DNA of 64,000 nt from Euglena gracilis (lineage: Eukaryota; Euglenida; Euglenophyceae; Euglenales): positions 14,004,947 through 14,068,946 of the forward strand of contig CP154957.1 in assembly GCA_039621445.1 (NCBI GenBank). Reading direction: 5' to 3'. Below the pieces are notes generated by a model. The model was not told where the DNA came from. It saw nothing but the letters and a program-made list of their open reading frames with translations, and made no database searches. Below are positions 19,857 through 29,650 of the stretch, piece by piece (within the stretch, counting starts at the first letter, position 1; every line of letters begins with the position of its first letter). The translations under genes were made by a program, and so were the position numbers.

Positions 19857-22800
19857 GAACACCATTGGTTGTCATCGATTGGGGATCCAACAATGTTGCT
19901 CATTGTGTTCCTGATTTCTTTGGTCAACAGAGCACATGCGTCATTTGCCTGCCCCAGTTCTGTTGCACGCATGAGGTCATTAACTTTGCATGCATCTAGG
20001 CAGGTTCGTAAGAGACAGAACTGAATATGGGCTTGCTGCAGGTTCAAAAGGGCCCGGCAAGCTTTCTGCACACCTGTTGCACGTTCAGCCCACACTTCCC
20101 CCGCAAAGCCACCGCTTTGTGGATGGCATACCGAGATTCCCAGGGCCCGTATACCAGAATTAGGGGAGTAGTTCACGATTGGGACTGCACGAAGTGGGCT
20201 GTTTGGCGGCATTTCAGCACGATTGGCTTCTGTTGCTGCAGGGCCCCACAGGCGGCATGTTTTTGCGTTGAGGTGTATGCCTAGTAGCGTCCCCTGTCGT
20301 TGAATTTCTGTAATTGCTGCATGTAATTGTGGGAGGGTTCCCAGGATGTGTCCATCATCCAAATACCACAATTGCAGTGGCACCACGTCTTGCAAGGACT
20401 CGACGAGAGATTGCAACGCCAAGGCGAATCCGGCTGGGCCACAAGGGTCCCCTTGTTGTACGCCAGAGGCACTCCGAAGGTGTGATGACCCACAAAAGAG
20501 CGGGCTGTGTTCGGCGTAGCAACTCTCGAACCAAACGTACGCCCCCGGGCAGCGTTTAGCCACTTCAGCAAGGACTGTCTTTCTTTTTACGCAATTAAAA
20601 GCATTGCTGAAATCTACCTGTAACAAAGCCCAGGTGCTGTCCTGTTGCATGTGCAGGTGATTTACTTCTTGCTGCAGTCCCATAGCAATGAGTTCACATG
20701 CCCCCTGGACCCCTACACCGCATTGTAGTGGCTGCAGTTCTTTAAGGCGGTCCCTGATTTTGGGGTGCCTCATCAAATATTTGCCCACCAATCGGCGCAG
20801 GCATTCCCCAGCTGCAATTGGTCGCGTGCCATCCTTCTTTGGGTCAGGAATGGGGTTGGTATTGCCAAGCTCATCAAGGTTTTCGCTTGGATTGCAGGGT
20901 TTTCGAAGAGGAGTCAAACGGGCACCAGCGAAAATCCATGCCGCAGAGTTGTGGATTCCGTTTGTCAAACATGTTCGGACGAATTGGTCCAAAATTGTGA
21001 GGAGTTGTTCTGATTGTGTCCCCAGGGGATCAGAGAGCATGTCTTTAAGATGATCTGGACGAAGTCCAGACGGTCCTGGTGAGGACTCCTTCGGGAAAGA
21101 CATGACTGCTTTCCGTATTTCAATTAGGCCCTCCCTGGTTGCATCTTCACTGAGATCGAATTCGAGGCGAGGGAAGTCCGGAGGCAGATTTTGCCTTCCA
21201 GGTTGGGGTTCAGGAGGGTGCAAGGCAGCCAACCGTTCCAAGATTAGCGGGTCGTCTGCATCTTGGATTCCATCAGAAGTCAGCATGCGGCAGGCTTTAC
21301 TGACCGCCCCATGGCTGACAAGGCTTTGAACACGGTTGCACAATCTTTCTTGGCTTTCAGCATCGAAATTTTTTGTCTGACTTCGTGTTCTCTTCTTTGG
21401 GTTTTGTGCATCGCGAATTTGGCGAGTCTCATCCCACGAATCTTCTGTGGACCGGTTGAGGTAGGCATTGGCTCTCTCAGTAATTTTCCGTCCAACTGCA
21501 GCCCAATGGCTTTTCCCGCTCCGCTTCAATGGAGCAAGCACAGCTTTTGGGAAGCACCAAAGTGCGTGTAGGGTCTCCCATCCTGGCTTTGACACAAAGC
21601 GACTGAGGGTGCTGCAGAAGGCGAGCCCAACGTTTCGCAACGCTCCCCGTGGGATATGGACCAACGTGCCCCGAGTGTCTTGGGAAATTTCTTCCCAAGA
21701 TGGCTGCATTGCTGGGCAAGGTTGCGAGAAGGGAGTGACTTGCAGCGTATCAGCGTTCATCGAGGATTGCGCTAGTGCTGGAACCACGGGGGGCTGCGGC
21801 CTTCGACCATTTTGGCATTCTTGCTCTTGCCCTTGTGGTGAGGACGGCACAAAATTATCAATCAACCCCTGGCCCTGTGGCGCACACCCGTGAATTTCGG
21901 AAATCGCTGAGCGCACCCGGGACTCTAGTTCGTCAATGACCATGATTTGTTCAGCTGCAGGTGCCCCGGGGCCCCCGTTCAAACTGGGAAACGGCATTAT
22001 AGCCTGGGACAAAGTAGGCGAGAATAGCGGCGTTGAGTGCATTGGAAACCAAGATCCAAGGAGTGGTACCTCCGTCGGCGGCACAGCAGAGGTCTGTGCG
22101 GCTGAGGCCATTTCGACGTCCTCCTGCTGGGGAGGGCGGGTTTCTGTGGGACCTGGGTTGCTTTCAATGTCGCCACAACTGGCAAGGCTTTTGCCCCTGC
22201 CACATCGGGGAGGACTGTACCCATACCTCGTTTTTTCCTGGTCAATCGGTTGCCGTACGTGGTTGGCGTGCCCTGGGGCCACATCTGACAACTTAGAAGG
22301 CCCTGGTTGGTTGGTTGGTCGTCGGCAATGGGGCCGGGTGCTAGGTCGCAGGTATAGGGGTCCTTCACGAGGGGTTATCCGATAAATAGGTCCTGGCTCG
22401 AGGTGAACGTCACCACAAAGTGTGACATCTTGGTGTGTGGGCCTCTCGGCTATGACAGTGTTGTTACGGCCTATGTCACCTCGTTGGTGGTTTGGTTGTC
22501 TTTGTGCTGTCCGTCGTGCCCTCCGGATGTGACGGTCAACTGAAACTACTGATCTTGTCGGACGTAACAAGGCCATGATGTCCAGGATATCAACGGTGTG
22601 TACATTCAATGGGCAGAGGTCGGACGAGGAGGGCTCCGTTGGAGGTACTCTGGGGAAAGTGCCTCTCGGCCGGAGAACGTTGGGTAGTGTCATTAGGTGA
22701 ATAGGGGGCAGGTAGAAGTGAAAGGCCTCGCCGATGTTGCATACTTCGGACCATAAACAGGTCAGCAACCACATAATGGCATGCACACTCGATGGGGAGT

Positions 22801-24688
22801 CGTGACGTGGTGGTCGATGTGGCCATAGCCCTATGAGCACAAACAGAACTCCTCTCAAAACTTCCCAACATTCGGTGAGCTCATAGACGGTAGCGTCCTC
22901 AACAAGGACATCGGAAGGGAAGGTGTCTCGGAAAGTTTGAAGTTCTGCATCCACCTCTTGAAGGCTCGCCAGCAGTCTGTGCCGAATGAAATTTTCTTGA
23001 AGTCCCCTGGAGATAGGGATTGTCGGTCTTTCCATGGTGGCCAGACGGAAGTAGATGGGCCCTGGTTGTGTTTGGACGTCACCATGGGTGGTGATTCGTT
23101 CCCCCCTTCCAGTCGGCTGGTGTCCTTCTGAAAACTTTTCCCGAGCTTGTTCTTGGGTGTATCCTCGGCTTGTTACGGAGTGTACTTTTGCTGTCTCAGT
23201 AGATGGATATACTGTGGCTGAAAAAACAGGGCAGGTTTCCCTGTGGTGCAGGCACCAACCTGCCGAGGCAGTGATGGTTTCAATGTCACACAAAGTGCAT
23301 TTCAGCCAGTATGTAGCTTTGGGAAGAAGTGAACGGGAGGAGCCATCGGGGCCTTGCCGCAGTGGTATTTCAGCCTTGATCCGAAAGAAATCAGTCATGT
23401 TCATGGCAACAAGTTGGTCCAATAGATCCATGACTTCACCACAGGGTCCATTAAATGCCGTCAGCGGGCCTGGATTGGTTTCCACATCACCCATTGTTGT
23501 CAGGGAATCACCTCGCCCCGTCTTCAGATATGCGTCTTCCGGCTTCTTCCCCCCGTGTGGGCATGCAGTGCAGAGGTGTATGGTGCCAACTGTTTCTGCC
23601 ATGTGGAAATTTTTTGTGGCAGCACAAGAATAATAGTCCGACAGGGAGTCATTTGAGTCATCAAGATCGCTGGTGGTCCACACAGACGGGGAAAGACGAT
23701 CAGCCAATCCAACCTCACACGCAAACTGTAACGGTCTGGGCATGTCATCCATCAGCCAAATTCTTGGGCAGTATCGCCAGGCAATGGGCAGGGTTGGTTC
23801 TCGGGAGGGTGTCAGCCTCTTCTTTGTCCTCGGGGGGCGGACTGCTTCTGCTGCTGGCACTTTTTGTTTGATTTTTTGTGCGATAGCTCGGCGTACGTTT
23901 TTTATGTGCGACATGTCCAGTCCCTCCTCACGTTGTTCCTCTGGTCGGTATTGATGAAGAATTTGGGCGATTCTGATCCGTTCCAGGGTGAGGTTCTTTT
24001 TTGGTGGGGGGGGCGATTGCACAACTTTTGGCGCTGCCAGTGGCAACGTGAGTTTCATGTCAGTGTGCACCATTTTTTGTGACTGCCGAATGTCCACTGT
24101 TCTGCCAATGTCGACCCACTTTTCCTGAATGTTTGCCAGTTTTCTGGCGACCTTCTCGTGAAATAAAATGCCTCCTGCTTGCTGTCTCATGCGCCTTCTC
24201 CAAAAAAATTCTTCCCTGAGGGACCGAAACTCTGGTGTTTCCCAAACTGGGACCCCTTCCAGGGGGGTGTTGGGTGGGGAGGCTGGTAAATCAGTTGCCT
24301 GGGGGGGGTCTTGCCATTGAAAGGGGCTGGGTTCCTCCTGCAGGATCACTGTGCCCAGTTTGGCCCACTGTGTGCCATCAAACATGGTGGGTTCTGTTCG
24401 AATTTTAAAAATGCGAAATGGTGGGCCTGGCCCCCCCCCTCTTGCAGGGGGGGCTGATATTGGGGGGCTGGTGCTGAGATTTTTTGGGGTTGCATTTGGC
24501 TGGGGTTGATGATCCTCCTCTTTTGGGTGGGGGGGGGTTGTTTTGCTGACTCCTTTTGATTTGGAGTTGCCTTGGGATGAAATTCTTGATCCACTTGTTT
24601 TACTGGGTGAAGGTATTGTGTTGAGTTGTCCCCTCTTTGGGGGGGACTTTGTGAGACAAAAGGGAAAGCTGCAGGCAGAAAACCACAT
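19857..24688 (-). CDS. Non-LTR retrotransposon second ORF, N-terminal and RT part, with four 2A-like motifs
   Basis: About 1,610 codons up to the insertion point. Residues 1-300 are Pro-rich and then basic. Cys/His clusters (C373-x2-C376; C464-x2-C467 with C479, H481/H482 and C486) sit between 2A-like motifs ending at residues 408, 544, 767 and 847. A basic and Pro-rich linker leads to the reverse transcriptase: GPSGLRPDHLK about 1205-1215, GTRPIAAGECLRRLVGK about 1287-1303, motif A QVDFSNAF (Asp 1359), motif B SGVQQGDPCGPAGFA about 1408-1422 and motif C YLDD 1442-1445. The frame runs through the MITE edge into the Ty3 LTR. Its true continuation is 7,267-6,171. It should encode the replication protein of the element, possibly released as several products by ribosome skipping. 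Confidence 0.85.
22148..22174 (-). other. 2A-like motif 4, GDIESNPGP (canonical)
   Basis: Residues 839-847, preceded by CGRGKSLASC. It fits the active consensus fully and lies about 350 residues before the RT core, where cleavage would release a protein containing RT and endonuclease. Confidence 0.85.
22388..22414 (-). other. 2A-like motif 3, GDVHLEPGP (degenerate)
   Basis: Residues 759-767. H replaces E and E replaces N, so activity is doubtful. The CGD opening is shared with motif 4. Confidence 0.55.
23057..23083 (-). other. 2A-like motif 2, GDVQTQPGP (degenerate)
   Basis: Residues 536-544. It has the same frame and preceding context as motif 1 (GRGERITTH), but Q replaces E and Q replaces the conserved N. 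Skipping is probably weak or absent. Confidence 0.6.
23465..23491 (-). other. 2A-like motif 1, GDVETNPGP (canonical)
   Basis: Residues 400-408 of the second ORF. It matches D-x-E-x-N-P-G-P, at which ribosomes fail to form the Gly-Pro bond and continue. It is preceded by GRGDSLTTM. Confidence 0.85.
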
Positions 24689-25515
24689 TGGAAGGCTGAT
24701 GGTGATGCCAGTACCACATCTGGGATTAAGGGTGCTGGCAGGCCAGGGTTGTGTAATGGTGTTGGGAGGGGGGGGACTTGTGTACTCTGGCCTGTGCTGA
24801 GAAAGGCTCTGAGGCTTCTGAAGAGTTCAGCCTCTCTCCTTCTCTGCTCTTCTTCTCTGGTCCAATTCTTCCTCTGGTCATCTTCTCTGCTCCAGTTTGA
24901 TTGCAGTGGTTGATGAGATTGCATGGGTTCACCCCAAAGGTTGGTCTGTGATGGAATGTACATTTGTATGATTGATGTGACAGATGGACATACTTGACTT
25001 CTACCCACTGGTGGGCATTGGAATGGGCTGTTCATTGGAATGCTCACTGATGGGCATGACTGTGGAATGCCCACTGATGGGCTTGCTGTACAGGGGGGCC
25101 CCAGACTCACTTGCTGATGGAGCTGGGGCTGTGGAGAACTCCGTTGAGATATATGATAATTGGGTCGACCTCTCTGCCATGGGGGCTTGTAATCTCTTCC
25201 AAACCTTCTCTGTAGGTACTCTTCATGCTCTTCCCTCTCTTGCCATGTCCTCTTCCTTCTCTGTGAGCTGTTGTCTTGACTTTCTCTGTCACTATGTATA
25301 GGGCGGTCAGCACTGAGTCGTTGTGCCACATCAGTGGTTAGCACCGGCACCAACAGCGGCAACAACATCTTGGCCAGCAGCTCCAACTGTCCAGTGTCCA
25401 CTGCAACAGTAGGTGTACTTGAAGGGTTGGTTGTGGTAGCAGCTTGGTTGACAAGGGGTGTATTGTCTTGAGTCTTGGGGTCTTCTGGAGGGCCATCCGG
25501 CCCCTTTGCAGCCAT
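24346..25515 (-). CDS. First ORF of copy B, 389 aa, function unknown
   Basis: Partner of 507-1676 with the same start, length and stop. It overlaps the second ORF by 343 nt (24,346-24,688) in another frame, and both frames stay open in both copies. A C-rich run (plus-strand G run near 24,529-24,537) lies in the overlap and could be a frameshift site or a source of indels. No domain is recognised; the ORF1 role is inferred from position. Confidence 0.6.
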   Translation of the reverse strand: MAAKGPDGPPEDPKTQDNTPLVNQAATTTNPSSTPTVAVDTGQLELLAKMLLPLLVPVLTTDVAQRLSADRPIHSDRESQDNSSQRRKRTWQEREEHEEYLQRRFGRDYKPPWQRGRPNYHISQRSSPQPQLHQQVSLGPPCTASPSVGIPQSCPSVSIPMNSPFQCPPVGRSQVCPSVTSIIQMYIPSQTNLWGEPMQSHQPLQSNWSREDDQRKNWTREEEQRRREAELFRSLRAFLSTGQSTQVPPLPTPLHNPGLPAPLIPDVVLASPSAFQCGFLPAAFPFVSQSPPQRGDNSTQYLHPVKQVDQEFHPKATPNQKESAKQPPPTQKRRIINPSQMQPQKISAPAPQYQPPLQEGGGQAHHFAFLKFEQNPPCLMAHSGPNWAQ

Positions 25516-25566
25516 GGTGATTATGCAAACGAAAAAAAATAGACACTCAGAAAGTCAAAAATCCTA

Positions 25567-25882
25567 ACCAACAACAACAAAACGGTGGTGGGGCGAACCG
25601 AATCCACCGACCAGTGGCACAGCCTACTGGATTTGAAGAGTTCAGGGGAGTAAGGCTATGTACAGAGGCAACGGTGTGTGCACGCTGGGGAGGGAGGGAA
25701 GGTAAAGGGGGCGAGCTTAGAGAATAGTAAAAGGCGCGAGGTGAGGCCGCTGTTGATCAGCTTCTCGTGTTCTTCGGCCACGTGAGTCAGCGTGGTTGGG
25801 CAGGCAATGGGGAGGTGGCAGGGCTCGGTGCCGTTTAAGGTCTGGGTGTTGATGACGGGTGGGCCGGTGATTCCGTTTCCTA
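25567..25882. mobile_element. 316-bp insertion in copy B flanked by TCCTA
   Basis: Absent from copy A at 1,727. TCCTA occurs before and at the end of the segment (25,562-25,566 and 25,878-25,882), and once in copy A. It begins accaacaacaacaaaacgg. The minus strand is open for about 100 codons with GC-rich third positions (INTQTLNGTEPCHLPIAC), but nothing is recognised. It could be an insertion in B or a deletion in A. Confidence 0.5.
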
Positions 25883-26107
25883 CGATCCCTGATCGCCAGA
25901 TCCGCGACAGTAAATTAGGTATTGGCACTGTCCATCCCCTGTTCTGCAGTGTATTTTTCACGAAAGGAAGTACACTCTCTACCCCACCTCACCTTGCCAC
26001 TGATGCTCCATCGTGTCTCCGTTGAGGTGTTTTGTACAATATCTGACCACCTAAGAACGTTGCCGCCACCTTCGGGTGTGTTGTCCATTCCCATGTGTTC
26101 CCATGCT

Positions 26108-26170
26108 TCGCGGATCCGGCCGGCCAGCCGGCCAGCCGGCCAGCCGGCAAGCCGGCCAGCCGGCTAGCTG
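26108..26170. repeat. GCCGGCCA short tandem repeat
   Basis: Repeated gccggccagccggccagc units in copy B. The corresponding place in copy A (about 1,960-2,000) has a different GC-rich sequence, so this spot is hypervariable. A (CCGT)n run follows at 26,249-26,272. Confidence 0.75.
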
Positions 26171-26955
26171 GACCAAGTGCATTTTCTTCAGCCGTCTGGA
26201 CCAAGCCCACAAGGTCAGCGTCCGTCCGGACCTTCGCTTTTTTCACCAGCCGTCCGTCCGTCCGTCCGTCCGCCCCCCCGGTAGTCACAGTAATTTCCTC
26301 GACACACACTTAAGGGCCCAGGAATCCTGAGTTCAGTGGTTCAGTTTCAGTTCAGTGGTTTTGTTTTTGGTCGCGACCTGGGGAATCTTTAGTGACCAAT
26401 CCAAGTTTTCAGTTGATGAGTAACGAGGGGGGGAACATACACAAGAGGTGCTGCGGCCGCACCATCTCTGGTATAAACCCCCAAGAAACAAAATCGGCTT
26501 GGACATATGGGTGGTTGCGTTTTCTGAGAGCCCCATTCCAGAAAATCTCAGAGTCATCATTGGGCAGCTGAGGGTGCTGTTCAGCTGCATAATCACCAGA
26601 ATTTTGTTTCATGAGATTTGGTTGTATTGACGAGCCTGTTGGGAAAATAAGTCCACCAGAATAATTCTGGAAAGCATCCCAAAGTGGTGGCAAAGTCATT
26701 TTTTCCTTGTCTTGTGTGATCTGTTGGCCAAATGGTGAGCCATAATCTCAATCTCATCTGGGGTGGTTTGCTTTGGATGTGGTCGGCTGCACATATTGCC
26801 AACCGCAGTGTTGATTCAGCTGCGTTTTGTGTTGCAGCCTGCTGTTGTGGGTGCTAATTTTGTCGTAAAGGGGTTCCTCCCATCCCCATTTGCCAGGAGA
26901 TGTTTGGCAATATGATAGACAATGATGCATCTTGTTTTTTTTGTTGTGGTTTGGT

Positions 26956-27778
26956 AAATTGGTGCAGAAAAATATGACAAAAAAGCACCCATTTTTCAAA
27001 AATGCCTAAAAATGCCAAAAAAAGTGACCATCGGAGCCTGTGGTGGGTTTATTTGGGTCGATTTCTTGACTTCGAAAACTTTGTCTTATTTGTGTATTAG
27101 TTTATCATTTGGACGCTCGAAGTCATGGTGCAGGGGGAGTTTATTATTTGGGGGGGTCGCTGAGCTCTTATCCCTTTATGGGTAAGAGCGAAGCTTACCA
27201 CCGGGGAAAAGGGGGGGGTCGGACCCCCCCCCCTCTGGGTAGACCGTGAAATCCACGGATTATCACCATGATCCTGGCTCGGTTCCCGAAATTTTTTTTT
27301 CAGTCGCGAGCTGGACTGGATTTCTAGTTTCCGAATCTCCTCCGTTTGACCCCCAACTCCCCGCCAGGTCCGAGTTATTCAGCCGCGAAGGGGTCCAAAC
27401 TGGGTAGGATCGCCCCCCCCCCGTCCGACTCTGCCATTTCGCCGGGGTCCAAAAATCGGTCAAAAATCGATTTTTCAAAAATATCTCGAGAAAATGTACA
27501 TTATTTCCGGAAGTGTCCCACTGACGAAATGTACCCCCGTTCGCCGTTTTGGTCGCCGGCACGCGTGGCCTGTGTTCCGGCGCGCTTTTGCAGCCCAAAA
27601 CGGCCATTTTGGGTTTTTTTTGGGCTGTTTTTGGGCCAAAAATCAAAATTTCCAAAATATCGTGGCAATGATGCAAAATCAAAGGAAAAGTCCGACGAGC
27701 AAAATGAAGCCCTTGGAATGCCCTATCCAACCATGGTTTACTTTCCCCCCAACACTTCGTGTACCCCGAGTTACGGCC
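26956..27778. mobile_element. 823-bp insertion in copy B with 9-bp direct repeat TGGTTTGGT
   Basis: TGGTTTGGT occurs at 26,947-26,955 and 27,779-27,787, but once in copy A (2,762-2,770), as expected of a target duplication. The segment has no clear terminal inverted repeats and no recognised ORF. Its right part is related, in opposite orientation, to sequence at 37,700-38,170 (for example ccgagttac/gtaactcgg and gcccttggaatgcc/ggcatttccaagggc). Confidence 0.7.
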
Positions 27779-28159
27779 TGGTTTGGTCACACTGACAAAT
27801 CAATCTGTGATGGGTGTTGCGAGGAGGCAGCCATAGGACCCAGCTTTAGTGGATGTTTGTTGCTGGGTTTGGTTTTTTTTCTTTTTTCCGTCGTGCAGGT
27901 TTTCAACTCAACAACACAAGGAGCAAGTTCGAGGATTTCACCGTGGAGAATTTATCAAAATTTTGCAATTTGGACTACCACAAGCAGAATTTCGTCGCCA
28001 CGGTGGGTACTTGGAGGTGGCATTGCTACCCAGTTGTCGAAGCCTTGGCTGATAATTGGTTTTGATTAAGGGGCTGAAGCCCAGGATTCATTTTCCCGCT
28101 GTGAGACAGTCTCAACTCTCCCCAAGCGGTGTGGCACGCCAGCTGCCAAATTGGCCAAA

Positions 28160-28903
28160 TCAGCTTATTTTTCCTCCGGTGAAGAGTTTTGGAGGAATGC
28201 AATTGTAAATGGGTTCTCCCACCATTTGGGTGTGGGGGGCGTCCATTTGGCTGAGGGCACCAAAAAAGGATTGTTGTGACAACTTGACCATTTTCTTTGA
28301 AGTCTGAGGTTGTCTGTTCAAATTTTGCTGATTATTTTTTGGAATCTGGCAGATTTCGGCTCGGGACACGAATTTCCAAGTTTTTGGACCCCTGCCACCC
28401 CACCCCGTGTGGGGGGGAGGCTCAGTGAAACCTTGTCCTGTGACTAATTCAGCTTTGGTTGAGCTGAATTTTGTTTTGCAATCGGTTTGGAAATTTGAAG
28501 CCCAGGTTGAATTTTTTGAGTGCACCCAGGTTTTACCTGCCTGCCCCTTTTGGGAGGGGGGCAGTGTGAAGCCCGTCCTTTGACGTATGGTGGAGTTGAG
28601 TTTGATTTCAGTCGGTTTGGACATTACGGCCAGATTTCGTGGTTTTTTTTGTCTGGAGGCTGATTCCAGATTGTGCCCTCCAGCCCTCAGCCGGGGGGGG
28701 GGGCAGCAAAAAATTGCCTTGGTTGAGAGAATTGGATTTGAATTTTTGGTATTTTTCAGTTTGCCAAGTCGTTTGACCCCCATTGCCCCATGTGACTGAG
28801 GGGGGGGGCAGTGAATTTCAACCGGCAAGCCGAATGGTTGGTTTTCAGGCTTTAGTGATTGGTTGAGTCGGGTTGCTGGATTGGCCTGGCTCCTAAACCC
28901 CAC
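28160..28903 (-). CDS. Unrecognised 247-aa ORF in the copy B upstream region
   Basis: Open from MGFRSQANPATRL to a stop at 28,160. Rich in Lys, Thr, Ser and Pro; no motif found. The homologue in copy A is frameshifted (3,143-3,938). It may be chance openness in 5' UTR-like sequence. Confidence 0.25.
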   Translation of the reverse strand: MGFRSQANPATRLNQSLKPENQPFGLPVEIHCPPPQSHGAMGVKRLGKLKNTKNSNPILSTKAIFCCPPPRLRAGGHNLESASRQKKPRNLAVMSKPTEIKLNSTIRQRTGFTLPPSQKGQAGKTWVHSKNSTWASNFQTDCKTKFSSTKAELVTGQGFTEPPPHTGWGGRGPKTWKFVSRAEICQIPKNNQQNLNRQPQTSKKMVKLSQQSFFGALSQMDAPHTQMVGEPIYNCIPPKLFTGGKIS

Positions 28904-29650
28904 CCCCCACTTATAACCCCCCCCCCCGACTTATAAACCCCCTCCACTTATAAACCCCCCCTCGGGCCGACCAACCAAACCGGATCCTATAAACCCCCCC
29001 ATGGGGAAGAAAAATGGAAACCATTAGGGGGGGGGACAATTAGGGGGGGGGTTACCCCGGCCAATGGCCAATAAGCCTGACCCCCCCCCCCTAATTGGCT
29101 AATGGACGGTCCCACGGGACCCCCAATTAGCCAATTAGGGGGGGGGCAAATAGCGGGGGGGGAGGGTAAAAGCCCAGTCTGCAAGATCAGAACGGTTTTC
29201 TTTGTTGGAAAAAAAATAAAAATCCCAGGTTTTTCCAACTCTTTGAATGAAAATCCTCCGGCAACAAAAATTCTGTCGGTTGCTTTCTGTGGGTTGGACT
29301 TTGTGGGATTGCAGGCCCTGGACTTGTGGGTTCGACTCAGATTTTTGATTTTTTTTGGAGAGCGCACTGTTGCATAACCCCCCCCACTTACCCCCCGGGG
29401 TTTAATGGATCCGGTTTGGTTGGCCGGCCGAAGGGGGGGGGTTCCCCCCCCCCCCCCATATTGTCCCCCCCCCCCATATTGTCCCTCGGCCCGGCCGACG
29501 GGGGGTTTTTTTGGCTCGGCCAATGAAATTTCCTTTGGTACCCCCATATTGTCCCCCCCCCCCATATTGTCCATTTGGGGTCCCAGTGGGAAGGTGGTTG
29601 GGACAATATGGGGGGGGGGGGTGGTATAAGTGGGGGGGGTTTATAGGATC
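28895..29650. repeat. G/C-run hairpin element, copy B
   Basis: Same element as 3,888-4,640, with homopolymer lengths and a few bases changed. Several G or C runs of 8-14 bases face each other as inverted repeats. Confidence 0.55.
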
